DNA of 64,000 nt from contig NZ_PVNB01000017.1 of assembly GCF_003001995.1 (NCBI RefSeq), forward strand, positions 23,808-87,807. Reading direction: 5' to 3'. How positions within the stretch are numbered: the first letter of the stretch is position 1; each line of letters begins with the position of its first letter. Shown in pieces: positions 44,013 through 52,414 of this stretch. The translations under genes and the position numbers were made by a program. The notes beneath the pieces are model-generated. The model was not told where the DNA came from and ran no database searches. It saw nothing but the letters and a program-made list of their open reading frames with translations. The DNA comes from Orenia metallireducens. GTDB lineage: Bacteria > Bacillota > Halanaerobiia > Halobacteroidales > Halobacteroidaceae.

Positions 44013-46448
44013 ATGTTAGAAAAGAAGTTTAATCAATCATGGAAATTTTGGTTAGACAGAGATGCTTTTGCTCTAGTATGGAATATTCCAGAAGAGGCTC
44101 AGGATATTACCTTGCCACATGATGCAATGATTGAAGTAGATCCAAATCCTGAGAGTGCTAATAAAGGTAATACAGGTTATCGTGACGGTGATAATTATAA
44201 TTATGTAAAGTTATTTAATGCTCCTAGGGAGTATCGTAACAAAACTGTGATGATGAAATTTGAAGGTGTCTACATGAATACCTTTGTTTACATCAATGGA
44301 CAATTAGCAGCAAAACGTCCCTTTGGCTACTCAACATTTTATGTTCATCTGAATGACTACCTTAAGTATGGTGAGGAGAATGAAATCCGCGTTATTGTAC
44401 GTAATGGTGCAATGACCAACAGTCGCTGGTATTCTGGTGGTGGTATCTATCGCGATGTTTATCTATTGGTAGCTGATTTGACCTATATGGTTCCAGCTGG
44501 AATACAGATCAAAACTGACTCTATAGAGGATGATTATGCAGTAGTAGATATTTCTACAGAGTTAAAGAATAGATGCCATACTCCAGCTGAATTAGTATTA
44601 GAAACAGTGATCAAAGATGGAGCTGGAACTGTCGTATCAGCAGATAAAATACCAGTTGTTCTATTTGAAGGTGGAGCAAGAAAGGTTTCTCAAAGAATCG
44701 TAATAGATAATCCTAAGCTTTGGTCAGCGGATATACCAGAACTTTATAACTGCGTTAGTAAATTATATCAAGAAGATGAAGTTATTGATGAAAGTGAAAA
44801 TAAATTTGGAATCCGTATCTTGCAAGTAGATGCTAAAAGAGGATTACGGGTGAATGGAAAGACTGTAAAATTACGAGGAGCGTGTGTTCACCATGATAGT
44901 GGATTACTTGGGGCAGCAACTTATGATGATGTAAAGTACCGTCAAGTTAAAATATTGAAAGAGGCAGGGTTTAATGCTATCAGAATGGCTCACAATCCAA
45001 TATCACAAGCGATGCTAAGAGCCTGTGATGAACTTGGGATGTATGTCATGGATGAGTCCTTTGATATGTGGACAAGATGCAAATCAGATTATGATTATGG
45101 AATGTACTTTCAAGAGTGGTGGGAAAAAGATATTGAAGCGATGGTGAGAAAGGATTATAATCATCCATCAGTTATCTTATATTCAATTGGTAATGAGATA
45201 CCTGAATTAGGTACCAATAAAGGGGTAGAGATTTGTCATCAGATTTCTGAAAAAGTAAAATCCTTGGACAATACTAGATTTACCCTTGTATCTATTAATG
45301 GAGTTTTTGCAGCTGGAGATGTAGTGGATAAGATTGTAGCCGATGTGGTAGCAGAATTGAATAAAGAAGGAACCCTAGAGGGTAATGTTAATAACTTTAT
45401 GGCTCTGATGCAAGATCATATGGATAGAATCGTTGTGCACCCAGAAATAACTAAAATATTAGAGAAAGTATGTCCAACTACTGATATTGCTGGATATAAT
45501 TATATGGCTGCTCGATATGAAGAAGATGGAGTAGAATATCCAAATCGAGTAATTGTCGGTAGTGAAACTTATCCACCGGGAATAGCTAGAAATTGGGAGC
45601 TTGTTAAAAAGTATTCTCATGTCATTGGAGATTTCACCTGGACAGGCTGGGATTATATCGGAGAAGCTGGAGTAGGAGTTCCTGCCTATCAGAGAGGCGA
45701 AGGTGGTTTTGGAGCTCAATATCCTTGTCAACTTGCTTATTGTGGTGATATAGATATTACTGGTTTTAGAAGACCGGCTTCCTATTTTAGAGAAGTTGTA
45801 TTTGGATTAAGAAAAGATCCCTATATAGCAGTTCAAAATCCCCATAAATATGGAGAAGATTTAATTAAGACACCATGGGTAATGAGTGATAGCATTTCAA
45901 GCTGGACTTGGAAAGAATCTGAAGGAAAACCAATCATTATCGAAATCTATTCTCCTGGTGAAGAAGTAGAATTAATTTGTAATGGCAAATCTTTAGGTAA
46001 GAAGGCAGCAGGGAAATTAGCTGGATTTAGAACTTATTTTGAAACTAGCTATGAACCAGGTAGATTAACAGCTATTGCTTATGAGAATGGCTTAGAAATT
46101 GGAAGGATGGACTTATCAACAGCTGCTAAAGAACGAAAAGTAGTTATTAAACCAGAAGCAGGAAGAGACCAAGAACTTATTTATTTACCCATTGAAATCT
46201 GTGATAAAGATGGAAACATAGGAACTGAGGAAGAAGCAAGGCTAGAAATTACAGTAGAAGGTGCAGCAGAAATAATAGGTTTTGGTAGTGCAAATCCAAA
46301 GTCAGATTACAATTATAATAAAATGGTAACAGAAACCTTCCAGGGTCGTGCTTTAGCAATTTTGAAGAAGAAAGAAAATGAAGGTACTGTTTCAATAAAA
46401 GTAAGTTCTGATAAGTATCAAGATGAAGTTATTGAATTAGAAATTTAG
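44013..46448 (+). CDS. GH2-family glycoside hydrolase (beta-galactosidase-like)
   Basis: An 811-residue cytoplasmic GH2 enzyme. Sugar-binding domain (FNQSWKFWLDRDAF; WYSGGGIYRDVYLLV), immunoglobulin-like domain, TIM barrel with NGKTVKLRGACVHHDSGLLG, acid/base Glu in SIGNEIPELG and nucleophile Glu in VGSETYPPG, then DUF4982-like and further beta domains (PIIIEIYSPGEEVELICNGK). Family members include beta-galactosidases, beta-glucuronidases and others; the substrate is not decided by sequence. With GH78 and GH3 next to it, it likely cleaves the sugar beneath rhamnose. Confidence 0.9.
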   Translation: MLEKKFNQSWKFWLDRDAFALVWNIPEEAQDITLPHDAMIEVDPNPESANKGNTGYRDGDNYNYVKLFNAPREYRNKTVMMKFEGVYMNTFVYINGQLAAKRPFGYSTFYVHLNDYLKYGEENEIRVIVRNGAMTNSRWYSGGGIYRDVYLLVADLTYMVPAGIQIKTDSIEDDYAVVDISTELKNRCHTPAELVLETVIKDGAGTVVSADKIPVVLFEGGARKVSQRIVIDNPKLWSADIPELYNCVSKLYQEDEVIDESENKFGIRILQVDAKRGLRVNGKTVKLRGACVHHDSGLLGAATYDDVKYRQVKILKEAGFNAIRMAHNPISQAMLRACDELGMYVMDESFDMWTRCKSDYDYGMYFQEWWEKDIEAMVRKDYNHPSVILYSIGNEIPELGTNKGVEICHQISEKVKSLDNTRFTLVSINGVFAAGDVVDKIVADVVAELNKEGTLEGNVNNFMALMQDHMDRIVVHPEITKILEKVCPTTDIAGYNYMAARYEEDGVEYPNRVIVGSETYPPGIARNWELVKKYSHVIGDFTWTGWDYIGEAGVGVPAYQRGEGGFGAQYPCQLAYCGDIDITGFRRPASYFREVVFGLRKDPYIAVQNPHKYGEDLIKTPWVMSDSISSWTWKESEGKPIIIEIYSPGEEVELICNGKSLGKKAAGKLAGFRTYFETSYEPGRLTAIAYENGLEIGRMDLSTAAKERKVVIKPEAGRDQELIYLPIEICDKDGNIGTEEEARLEITVEGAAEIIGFGSANPKSDYNYNKMVTETFQGRALAILKKKENEGTVSIKVSSDKYQDEVIELEI

Positions 46449-46540
46449 TTGCTTAATAAAAGAGATAATAAAAATACTAAAGAGCTTCAAGAAGTTTTAT
46501 TGCAATTTTTAATAGAATTTTTACTGGGAGTTGATTAATT

Positions 46541-47188
46541 GTGAGCATAGAAGCAGTTATCTTTGATTTGGATGGTGTCATAGTATCAACAGACGAGAAG
46601 CATTATCAGGCTTGGAAGAAGATAGCCGATGAAGAAGGGATATCTTTTGACCGTGAGTTTAATGAACGATTTCGTGGAGTAAGTAGGATGGATTGTTTAG
46701 AGATGTTAATAGCTGAAACAGATAAAGAGTACAGTGCAGAGGAAAAGAAAGAGCTTGCTACCAGAAAGAATAACTATTATCGTGATTTATTACAAAGTTT
46801 AGATGAAAATGATATATTATCTAATGTAATAAACATACTAGAAGGGTTAAAAGAGAAAGGGATCAAGATAGCGGTAGGTTCATCAAGTAGAAATACCCCT
46901 TTAATCTTAAAGCAGATAGGTTTAGACAACTATTTTGATGGAGTTGCCGATGGGAATCAGATAACAAAAAGTAAACCAGATCCAGAAGTATTCTTATTGG
47001 CTGCTGAAAAAGTGGGAGTAGACCCTGAAAAATGTCTAGTTGTTGAGGATGCAGATGCTGGGATTGAGGCTGCTATAGCTGGTGGAATGAAGACAGTAGG
47101 TGTTGCTTCTGCTAGTAGTAATCTAAAAGCAGATCTAAAATTAAAAGATTTGTCGGTTGTAAATATTGAAGACTTATTGGATGTATAA
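46541..47188 (+). CDS. pgmB: Beta-phosphoglucomutase
   Basis: A 215-residue HAD mutase interconverting beta-glucose 1-phosphate and glucose 6-phosphate. Motif I AVIFDLDGVIVSTDEKHYQAW (first 20 residues of the core), cap region FRGVSRMDCLEML, motif II GSSSRNTPLIL, KSKPDPEVFLLAAEKVG and VVEDADAGIEAAIAGGMKTVG. The product link needs a phosphorolytic enzyme, which is not in the window. GTG start at 46541, with GGGAGTTGAT upstream. Last gene of the glycosidase run. Confidence 0.93.
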   Translation: MSIEAVIFDLDGVIVSTDEKHYQAWKKIADEEGISFDREFNERFRGVSRMDCLEMLIAETDKEYSAEEKKELATRKNNYYRDLLQSLDENDILSNVINILEGLKEKGIKIAVGSSSRNTPLILKQIGLDNYFDGVADGNQITKSKPDPEVFLLAAEKVGVDPEKCLVVEDADAGIEAAIAGGMKTVGVASASSNLKADLKLKDLSVVNIEDLLDV

Positions 47189-47377
47189 ATTTAGAGGAAG
47201 AGAAACAAAATATTATTAAAAATAAAAACTATTAGGCAAATAGTCTATTAATCTTGTTGTAAAGAATGAAATGAGATAGTTAAGTAAGTACGAGAGATTT
47301 ATAAAATTACAGAAGTGAAAATGGGCGGAGTAGATTATTAATAAAATATATTTAAACAGTCGAATATCTATTCAAAA

Positions 47378-47406
47378 GCATCCAGATTTGTTCTGGGTGT
47401 TTTTAT
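47378..47406 (+). terminator. Terminator in the pgmB-GntR gap
   Basis: GCATCCAGA / TCTGGGTGT with a short loop, followed by TTTTTAT. Likely end of the glycosidase operon. The rest of 47189-47605 is AT-rich and shows no gene. Confidence 0.82.
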
Positions 47407-47605
47407 ATTCCAAGGGTGCTTACATAGATAATGTTTTTAGAAGGGAAGATTCACTACAGAATATCAACTGAGAAAATTAGATATTATTATACAATTCAAA
47501 GATCTAATTGTAATTGAATTAAAAGAATGATAGACTTTAGTTACAATAATGATAATAGATACTAATAGAACTAAATAATTTTTAAGTTAGAAAGAAGGCT
47601 AAAAT

Positions 47606-48319
47606 ATGAAATTAGAGGATAATAACATCCCTTTATATTATCAAATAGAGAATTTAATCAGAGGTAAGATTGAAAAAAAAGAGTATAGTATAGGTGAAAG
47701 GATTCCATCAGAACGGGAGCTAGGTGAGCTTTTTAAGGTAAGCAGGATGACCGTTAGAAAGGCCCTTGAGAATTTAGTAAGTGAGGGTATTTTAGAAAGA
47801 AAAGAGAGGAAAGGAACCTTTGTTTCTCGGAATAACTTAAAGGAATTTCCTAGTTTAATTGGAGTTAATGAATATATTAAAGCTGAAGGAATGACACCCA
47901 ATAATAAAATTATTAATAAGGAGTTAATCAAGCCAAATAAGAGGATTATTAAAAACTTGAATCTAAACTCAGATGAGAAGGTTATTTTAATAGAAAGGCT
48001 AATTTTAGCAGATGATAAGCCAGTGGGTTTTGAACAGTCTTATATCTCTTATGCTATCTGTCCAGATTTATTAGAGATCGATATTAGCCAGCAATCTATC
48101 TATGAGATGTTAAGAAGAAATGGCCATAAGCCTACAAAGGCAAAAGATGAAACTAGTGCAATATTAGCAGATAATAAGTTAAGTAGACTATTAAAAGTAG
48201 ATATAAAGCAACCTATTTTAAAGAATATTAGGACCACTTTTTCTAAAAACAGACCAATAGTGTATAGCTTTAATTATTATGGTGGGGAGAATTTTGTTAT
48301 GACTAGAGTAATTTCATAA
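47606..48319 (+). CDS. GntR/HutC-family regulator with UTRA domain
   Basis: A 237-residue sugar-responsive repressor. Winged-helix: IPLYYQIENLIRGKIEKKEY, ERIPSERELGELFKVSRMTV, RKALENLVSEGILERKERKG; the C-terminal UTRA effector domain includes FPSLIGVNEYIKAEGMTP and YIERL-like VILIERLILADDKPVGFEQSY. Family members (TreR, NagR) bind sugar phosphates and TGGTnTAnACCA-like operators, of which two precede the GH1 gene at 19784; a link is a hypothesis. No clear operator seen before this gene itself. Confidence 0.9.
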   Translation: MKLEDNNIPLYYQIENLIRGKIEKKEYSIGERIPSERELGELFKVSRMTVRKALENLVSEGILERKERKGTFVSRNNLKEFPSLIGVNEYIKAEGMTPNNKIINKELIKPNKRIIKNLNLNSDEKVILIERLILADDKPVGFEQSYISYAICPDLLEIDISQQSIYEMLRRNGHKPTKAKDETSAILADNKLSRLLKVDIKQPILKNIRTTFSKNRPIVYSFNYYGGENFVMTRVIS

Positions 48320-48369
48320 ATAAAAATTTATTAAACTATTATGTTTACTAAATTTTGTATAATATTTTC

Positions 48370-48398
48370 TTGACATAAGATTATTGATTGCATATAAT
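48370..48398 (+). promoter_or_regulatory. Promoter of metal cluster B
   Basis: TTGACA (48370-48375), 17-base spacer, TATAAT (48393-48398). The leader then has TATTAGAAATTAATGATATA and TTCTAATATAG, reminiscent of the AATATACTAA-type repeats before cluster A. Confidence 0.75.
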
Positions 48399-48522
48399 TA
48401 TATTAGAAATTAATGATATACTTATATATAAAATTTTTAACAATTATATTATTACATTCTAATATAGTTAAATAGTTAAAGGGTTTGATTCATAAACTAG
48501 AATCAAGGGGGAGTGGAGTGAT

Positions 48523-49143
48523 ATGGGAAGTAAAAAGTATTTTGATGAGGTTGCGAAGGATTGGGATGTCATGAGAAGTGAATTTTTTTCTGAGAGTGTA
48601 AAGGAAAAGGCTTACTCTGTGGCAAAGGTCAAAGAAGGAAAAGCAGCTGATATTGGTGCAGGTACTGGATTTATAACTGAAGGTCTAATTAAGAGAGGAA
48701 TAGAGGTAATTGCAGTAGATCAGTCTCTAGAGATGCTTAATAAACTTAAGGAGAAGTTTGGAGATAAAGGTTATATTGAGTGTCGTCAAGGTAATGCAGA
48801 AAAATTACCCTTAGAGGATGGAGAGGTAGATTATGTTTTTGCCAATATGTTCTTACACCACGTAGAGAAGCCAGTAGAGGTTATCAAAGAGATGGCTAGA
48901 GGATTAAAGGATGGTGGTAAGCTAGTAATAACAGACTTAGATAAGCATAACTTTGAATTTTTAAGAAGAGACCAATATGATAGATGGTTAGGCTTTGATA
49001 GAGAGGATATAGCCAAGTGGTTTATCCAAGCAGGATTAAGGGATATTAATGTAGATTGTGTAGGCTCAAATTGCTGTACTACAAAAGATTGTAATTCTGA
49101 GAAGGTGAGCATTAGTATATTTATTGCATCTGGTACAAAGTAG
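48523..49143 (+). CDS. Class I SAM-dependent methyltransferase with Cys-rich C-terminus
   Basis: A 206-residue methyltransferase: YFDEVAKDWDVMRSEFFSES, SAM-binding AADIGAGTGFITEGLI (~res 41-56), AVDQSLEML, QGNAEKLPLEDGEVDYVFAN and ADMFLHHV-type LHHVEKP. The C-terminus has SNCCTTKDCNSEKVSISIF, a vicinal Cys pair plus a third Cys. This type is often linked or fused to ArsR regulators. Upstream of ArsR and an ArsP-type permease it may methylate arsenite or another soft metal; it lacks the standard ArsM Cys set, so I leave the symbol empty. Confidence 0.82.
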   Translation: MGSKKYFDEVAKDWDVMRSEFFSESVKEKAYSVAKVKEGKAADIGAGTGFITEGLIKRGIEVIAVDQSLEMLNKLKEKFGDKGYIECRQGNAEKLPLEDGEVDYVFANMFLHHVEKPVEVIKEMARGLKDGGKLVITDLDKHNFEFLRRDQYDRWLGFDREDIAKWFIQAGLRDINVDCVGSNCCTTKDCNSEKVSISIFIASGTK

Positions 49144-49204
49144 AGCTGGTTATATTATAGGATGTAGAATTAATTTATAATAGATAAACTAGGAGGAAAA
49201 ATAG

Positions 49205-49519
49205 ATGCCATTATTAGCTAAGTTAAAAAGTGATTTATTTAAAGCCTTGGCACATCCAATTAGAATTCAAATCTTAGAATTGTTAAGAGAAGGGGAGTTA
49301 TGTGTTTGCCATATCTATGAAAATTTAGATCAGAGCCAGTCTAATGTCTCCCAACACCTTGCCAAGTTAAAGAATGCCCAGCTGGTTAAGGATAGAAAGG
49401 ATGGTTTACAGGTCTATTATAGCCTAAAGGATGAGCAGGTTATTGAGATTTTAAAGATAGCTAAAGTGATTTTATTAAGGCAATTAGAAGAGACTAGAGA
49501 GTCATTATTAGAGGGGTGA
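49205..49519 (+). CDS. ArsR-family metal-sensing repressor
   Basis: A 104-residue winged-helix repressor: DLFKALAHPIRIQILELLRE, metal motif GELCVCHIYE (Cys ~33, 35), HTH DQSQSNVSQHLAKLKNAQLV. Intact counterpart of the frameshifted gene at 16491. It follows the methyltransferase and precedes the permease by 6 bases, with AGGAGG before ATG 49205. It probably controls the 48370 promoter and, if the cluster A copy is dead, might also act there. Confidence 0.9.
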   Translation: MPLLAKLKSDLFKALAHPIRIQILELLREGELCVCHIYENLDQSQSNVSQHLAKLKNAQLVKDRKDGLQVYYSLKDEQVIEILKIAKVILLRQLEETRESLLEG

Positions 49520-49525
49520 TGGAGA

Positions 49526-50473
49526 ATGATAAAGTGGTTTGCCGATTTGGTGATCTATAATTGGTTTAATTTCAGTGAAGGGACCCGTTTAGGGGAGTCA
49601 GTACACTTCTTCTTTTATGATACGATTAAGATTATAGTCTTGTTGAGTATTATGATATTTTTTATCTCGATTTTACGTAGTTTCTTTCCACCAGAGAAGA
49701 CTAAGAAGTTGTTAAGTAACAGAGGTAAGTTTGTTGGCAACTTCTTAGCTTCGGCTTTAGGAGTGGTAACTCCTTTCTGCTCCTGTTCCTCGGTACCAAT
49801 TTTTATTGGTTTTATTGAGTCAGGTGTACCCTTAGGGATTACCTTCTCCTTTTTAATTACCTCACCAATTGTTAATGAGGTAGCCTTAGTGATGTTATAC
49901 TCATTATTTGGTTGGCAAATAGGAACCTTATACTTAATTAGTGGAATAGTTGTGGGAGTAGTTGGTGGAATAATAATCGGGAGTATAGGCTTAGAGTCTG
50001 AGGTAGAAGAGTATGTCTATCAGATTCAGATCGATGATGATGAGATAGAAGAGCTCAGCTGGGAGCAGAGAATTGAGTATGCCAAAGGTGAGGTCAAGGA
50101 TATTGTTGGAAGGGTGTGGAAGTATGTCTTGGTTGGAATTGGAATTGGAGCTTTAATCCATGGCTATGCTCCAGCAGAGGTATTGGCTAAGTATGCAGGT
50201 GAAGGAAATCCACTGTCTGTAATAGTAGCTGTATTAATAGGAATTCCCCTTTATTCTAATGCCATGGGAACAATTCCAATTGCTCAAGCACTCTTAGATA
50301 AAGGTGTAGCCTTAGGAACAGCACTAAGCTTTATGATGGCTACTACGGCATTATCCTTACCAGAGATGATTATCTTACGCAAGGTGATTAAGCCTAAGCT
50401 GATAGCCATCTTTATTGGTGTAGTAGCAGTAGCTATTATTGGGGTGGGGTATATGTTTAATTGGGTTATGTAG
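49526..50473 (+). CDS. ArsP/DUF318-type permease, copy B
   Basis: A 315-residue paralogue of the permease at 16805, very similar throughout: VTPFCSCSSVPIFIGFIESG, TSPIVNEVALVMLYSLFGWQ, GIPLYSNAMGTIPIAQALLD. The hydrophilic middle loop is a few residues shorter (VYQIQIDDDEIEELSWEQ). Predicted exporter of organoarsenical or other soft-metal species with a Cys pair in the membrane. With a methyltransferase in the same unit, export of a methylated product is a reasonable hypothesis. Confidence 0.87.
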   Translation: MIKWFADLVIYNWFNFSEGTRLGESVHFFFYDTIKIIVLLSIMIFFISILRSFFPPEKTKKLLSNRGKFVGNFLASALGVVTPFCSCSSVPIFIGFIESGVPLGITFSFLITSPIVNEVALVMLYSLFGWQIGTLYLISGIVVGVVGGIIIGSIGLESEVEEYVYQIQIDDDEIEELSWEQRIEYAKGEVKDIVGRVWKYVLVGIGIGALIHGYAPAEVLAKYAGEGNPLSVIVAVLIGIPLYSNAMGTIPIAQALLDKGVALGTALSFMMATTALSLPEMIILRKVIKPKLIAIFIGVVAVAIIGVGYMFNWVM

Positions 50474-50515
50474 TAATTAGCTAATGGCTGATAGCTAGTA
50501 GCTAATAGCTAATCG
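50470..50515. repeat. Iterated TAGCTAATGGCTGATAGC words
   Basis: TAGTAATTAGCTAATGGCTG then ATAGCTAGTAGCTAATAGCT: overlapping copies of (T)AGCTAATAGC with drift. Fills the gap between permease and DUF2164 genes, at the same place as the repeat at 17777 in cluster A. Confidence 0.55.
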
Positions 50516-50531
50516 AAGGGAGGTTGAGTCA

Positions 50532-50780
50532 ATTTTAGAATTATCCAGAGAGAAGAAGAATAGATTAATTAATGAGATTCAAGGTTTCTTCTATAATGAA
50601 AGGGAAGAGGAGATAGGGATTATTGCTGCTGAAAGGGTATTAGATTTCTTTTTAGAAGAGTTGGGGACTTTAGTTTATAATAAAGCCTTAGATGATTCTA
50701 GGCTTTGGTTTGCAGAGAAGTTGGAGAATATAGAGATAGATTATGATTTATTATATAAAAATAGCGATTCAAAAAGATAA
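50532..50780 (+). CDS. DUF2164 family protein, apparently starting at ATT
   Basis: An 82-codon gene missed by usual start rules. From ATT 50532 it reads (I/M)LELSREKKNRLINEIQGF, then FYNEREEEIGIIAAERVLDF, FLEELGTLVYNKALDDSR and LWFAEKLENIEIDYDLLYK, to TAA 50778-50780. IQxFF, EIGxxAAExxLDFF and YNKALDD are DUF2164 hallmarks. No ATG, GTG or TTG lies upstream in frame, and AAGGGAGG (50516-50523) stands 8 bases before ATT, so initiation at ATT seems real. Function unknown; between permease and thioredoxin genes of cluster B. Confidence 0.8.
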   Translation: MLELSREKKNRLINEIQGFFYNEREEEIGIIAAERVLDFFLEELGTLVYNKALDDSRLWFAEKLENIEIDYDLLYKNSDSKR

Positions 50781-50796
50781 ATAGGAGGGAATTTTA

Positions 50797-51027
50797 ATGA
50801 AGATTACTGTGTATGGTGGTGGATGTAAGAATTGTATCAATCTAGCTGATAATGCTAAAGCAGCTGCAAAAGAGTTAGGAATTGAGATCGAACTAGAGAA
50901 GGTGACTGATATGGCTGAGATTGCAATGGCTGGAATTATGAAGACACCTGGTTTAGCAATTGATGGTAAAGTTAAAGTTAAGGGTAGAGTAGCTAGTAAA
51001 GAGGAAATTAAGAAGTTACTTAAGTAG
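50797..51027 (+). CDS. Small thioredoxin-like protein (CKNC)
   Basis: A 76-residue paralogue of the protein at 17873: GGGCKNCINLADNAKAAAKE at residues ~6-25 and the cis-Pro loop IMKTPGLAIDG, with nearly identical C-terminus (GKVKVKGRVASKEEIKKLLK). Conserved companion of the ArsP-type permease. RBS TAGGAGGG, 16 bases after the DUF2164 stop. Confidence 0.9.
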   Translation: MKITVYGGGCKNCINLADNAKAAAKELGIEIELEKVTDMAEIAMAGIMKTPGLAIDGKVKVKGRVASKEEIKKLLK

Positions 51028-51068
51028 GATCAAATTTAGAGTTAATCTTAAATCTGTAGGTGAGAAGG

Positions 51069-51548
51069 ATGATATATCTATTAACTTTATTGTTGACGAT
51101 AGTGCTGTTTATCAGGGATAGGGAGAAGACAATTGCTGGTGTCAAGCTAGGGATAAAGAAGTTAATCAAGAATTTACCTGTATTTTTGAATATGATAATT
51201 TTAGTATCTATTTCACTCTATTTTGTATCTGATGAGCTGATTGTAAGGTTTTTGGGAGAGAGTAGTGGGATAATAGGGCTTTTGTTAGCTATACTTTTAG
51301 GTTCAATCTCTCTGATGCCAGGTTTTATTGCTTTTCCCTTAGCAGGGATATTATTGGATAAAGGTGTTAGCTATATGGTTATTGGCGGATTTACTACTAC
51401 TTTAATGATGGTGGGAGTATTGACCTATCCAATTGAGAAGGAGTTTTTTGGAGTAAGGGTAACCATTATTAGAAATCTGATAAGTTTACTAATAGCTTTA
51501 TTAGTCTCAGTATTGGTCGGTATCTTTTATGGGGAGATAATAATATGA
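51069..51548 (+). CDS. Half-size permease, first of a pair
   Basis: A ~159-residue membrane protein with about four helices: MIYLLTLLLTIVLFI, LPVFLNMIILVSISLYFV, GSISLMPGFIAFPLAGILLD, VGVLTYPIEKEFFG and a last helix. Looks like the C-terminal half of a DUF318/ArsP-type permease, with no Cys motif. It overlaps the next half-permease (stop TGA within ATGA at 51545-51548). ATG 51069 fits AGGTGAG (51058-51064) better than GTG 51060. Confidence 0.72.
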   Translation: MIYLLTLLLTIVLFIRDREKTIAGVKLGIKKLIKNLPVFLNMIILVSISLYFVSDELIVRFLGESSGIIGLLLAILLGSISLMPGFIAFPLAGILLDKGVSYMVIGGFTTTLMMVGVLTYPIEKEFFGVRVTIIRNLISLLIALLVSVLVGIFYGEIII

Positions 51549-52075
51549 ATTTAAATAATTTAAGAAAATATGGTCTGTTTTTGTTCTTTGTTGGTTTTGT
51601 GCTATTGAGCTTTATCTTTGATTATAATGTAGGGGAAGGTATATATGATAACTTTCTCCAATTTACCCTAACGATGATAAAGTTTCTTCCAGCTGTATTT
51701 GTTTTGATTGGTCTTTTTGATACTTGGGTAGATAGAGAGGTGATAGAGAGGCATTTAGGTAATGATTCAAATTACCTTTCCTTTATCTGGGCTATCTTAT
51801 TATCAGGGACTACAGTGGGAGGATTGTATGTAGCCTTTCCTGTTGCTCATTCTCTGTTAAAGAAAGGAGCCAGTCTAAGAATTATCTTTACATATATTGG
51901 GGCGGCAGCTATCTGTAGAATACCAATGACTTTATTTGAAGCCTCTTATGTAGGTATTAAATTTACTTTGATTAGATTGTTTACCTCTATTCCTCTAATT
52001 ATTATCAGTAGTATCTTATTGGAGAAGTATTTAAAAAGTAGAGGGTATCAAATCAGTGATGACTTAGCCTCTTAA
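51545..52075 (+). CDS. Half-size permease, second of a pair
   Basis: A 176-residue membrane protein with about five helices: YGLFLFFVGFVLLSFIF, TMIKFLPAVFVLIGLFDTW, SGTTVGGLYVAFPVAHSLLK, IGAAAICRIPMTLFEASYVG and a final helix. Resembles half of a DUF318-type permease. Translation-coupled to the preceding half, so the two should assemble into one transporter, a split version of the single-chain permease encoded just upstream. Substrate unknown. Confidence 0.72.
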   Translation: MNLNNLRKYGLFLFFVGFVLLSFIFDYNVGEGIYDNFLQFTLTMIKFLPAVFVLIGLFDTWVDREVIERHLGNDSNYLSFIWAILLSGTTVGGLYVAFPVAHSLLKKGASLRIIFTYIGAAAICRIPMTLFEASYVGIKFTLIRLFTSIPLIIISSILLEKYLKSRGYQISDDLAS

Positions 52076-52172
52076 CCAGTTTTATCTGTAAAATATATAA
52101 GCTAGTCTGGCAATAAAGCTGCTAAAGTTTTAATGCTTGAAGATATTAAAAAGTATATAATAATTTTATAGT

Positions 52173-52203
52173 TATTCCTCCTCATTTGAGGGGGAATTTT
52201 TAC
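52173..52203 (+). terminator. Terminator after the half-permease pair
   Basis: ATTCCTCCTC / GAGGGGGAAT with loop ATTT, then TTTTTA. A lone ACGACACTTT end-sequence of the dispersed element lies at 52251-52260; the remaining gap to 52414 has the palindrome at 52337 and no gene. Confidence 0.85.
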
Positions 52204-52336
52204 TTTGAAGTTATTGAGCTGTATTGTGGTCTTGATTTAATAGAGGAAATACGACACTTTGGTCATTAGGCAGACAGGTGGGTAAGATAGTTAGATTAAA
52301 TAAAATGTTTTAATATTCTAAAAAATAATGACCCTC

Positions 52337-52352
52337 TTGCTTATATAAGCAA
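52337..52352. promoter_or_regulatory. 16-bp palindrome before Gate-domain genes
   Basis: TTGCTTATATAAGCAA, perfectly symmetric, with ATTATAAAAT ~6 bases downstream as a possible -10. Candidate repressor site. Confidence 0.4.
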
Positions 52353-52414
52353 TTAATTATAAAATGATATGGATACTAATAAATATTTAGAGAGTAAATG
52401 AAGGAGGAAGATTA

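Noticed and set aside
26935..47188. Ulvan utilisation locus
   Set aside because: Although rhamnose genes and GH78/GH3/GH2 fit, no polysaccharide lyase, GH105/GH88 or sulfatase is present.
47540..47575. Second Fur box (AATAATGATAAT)
   Set aside because: Only one half matches the consensus; the other half is unrelated.
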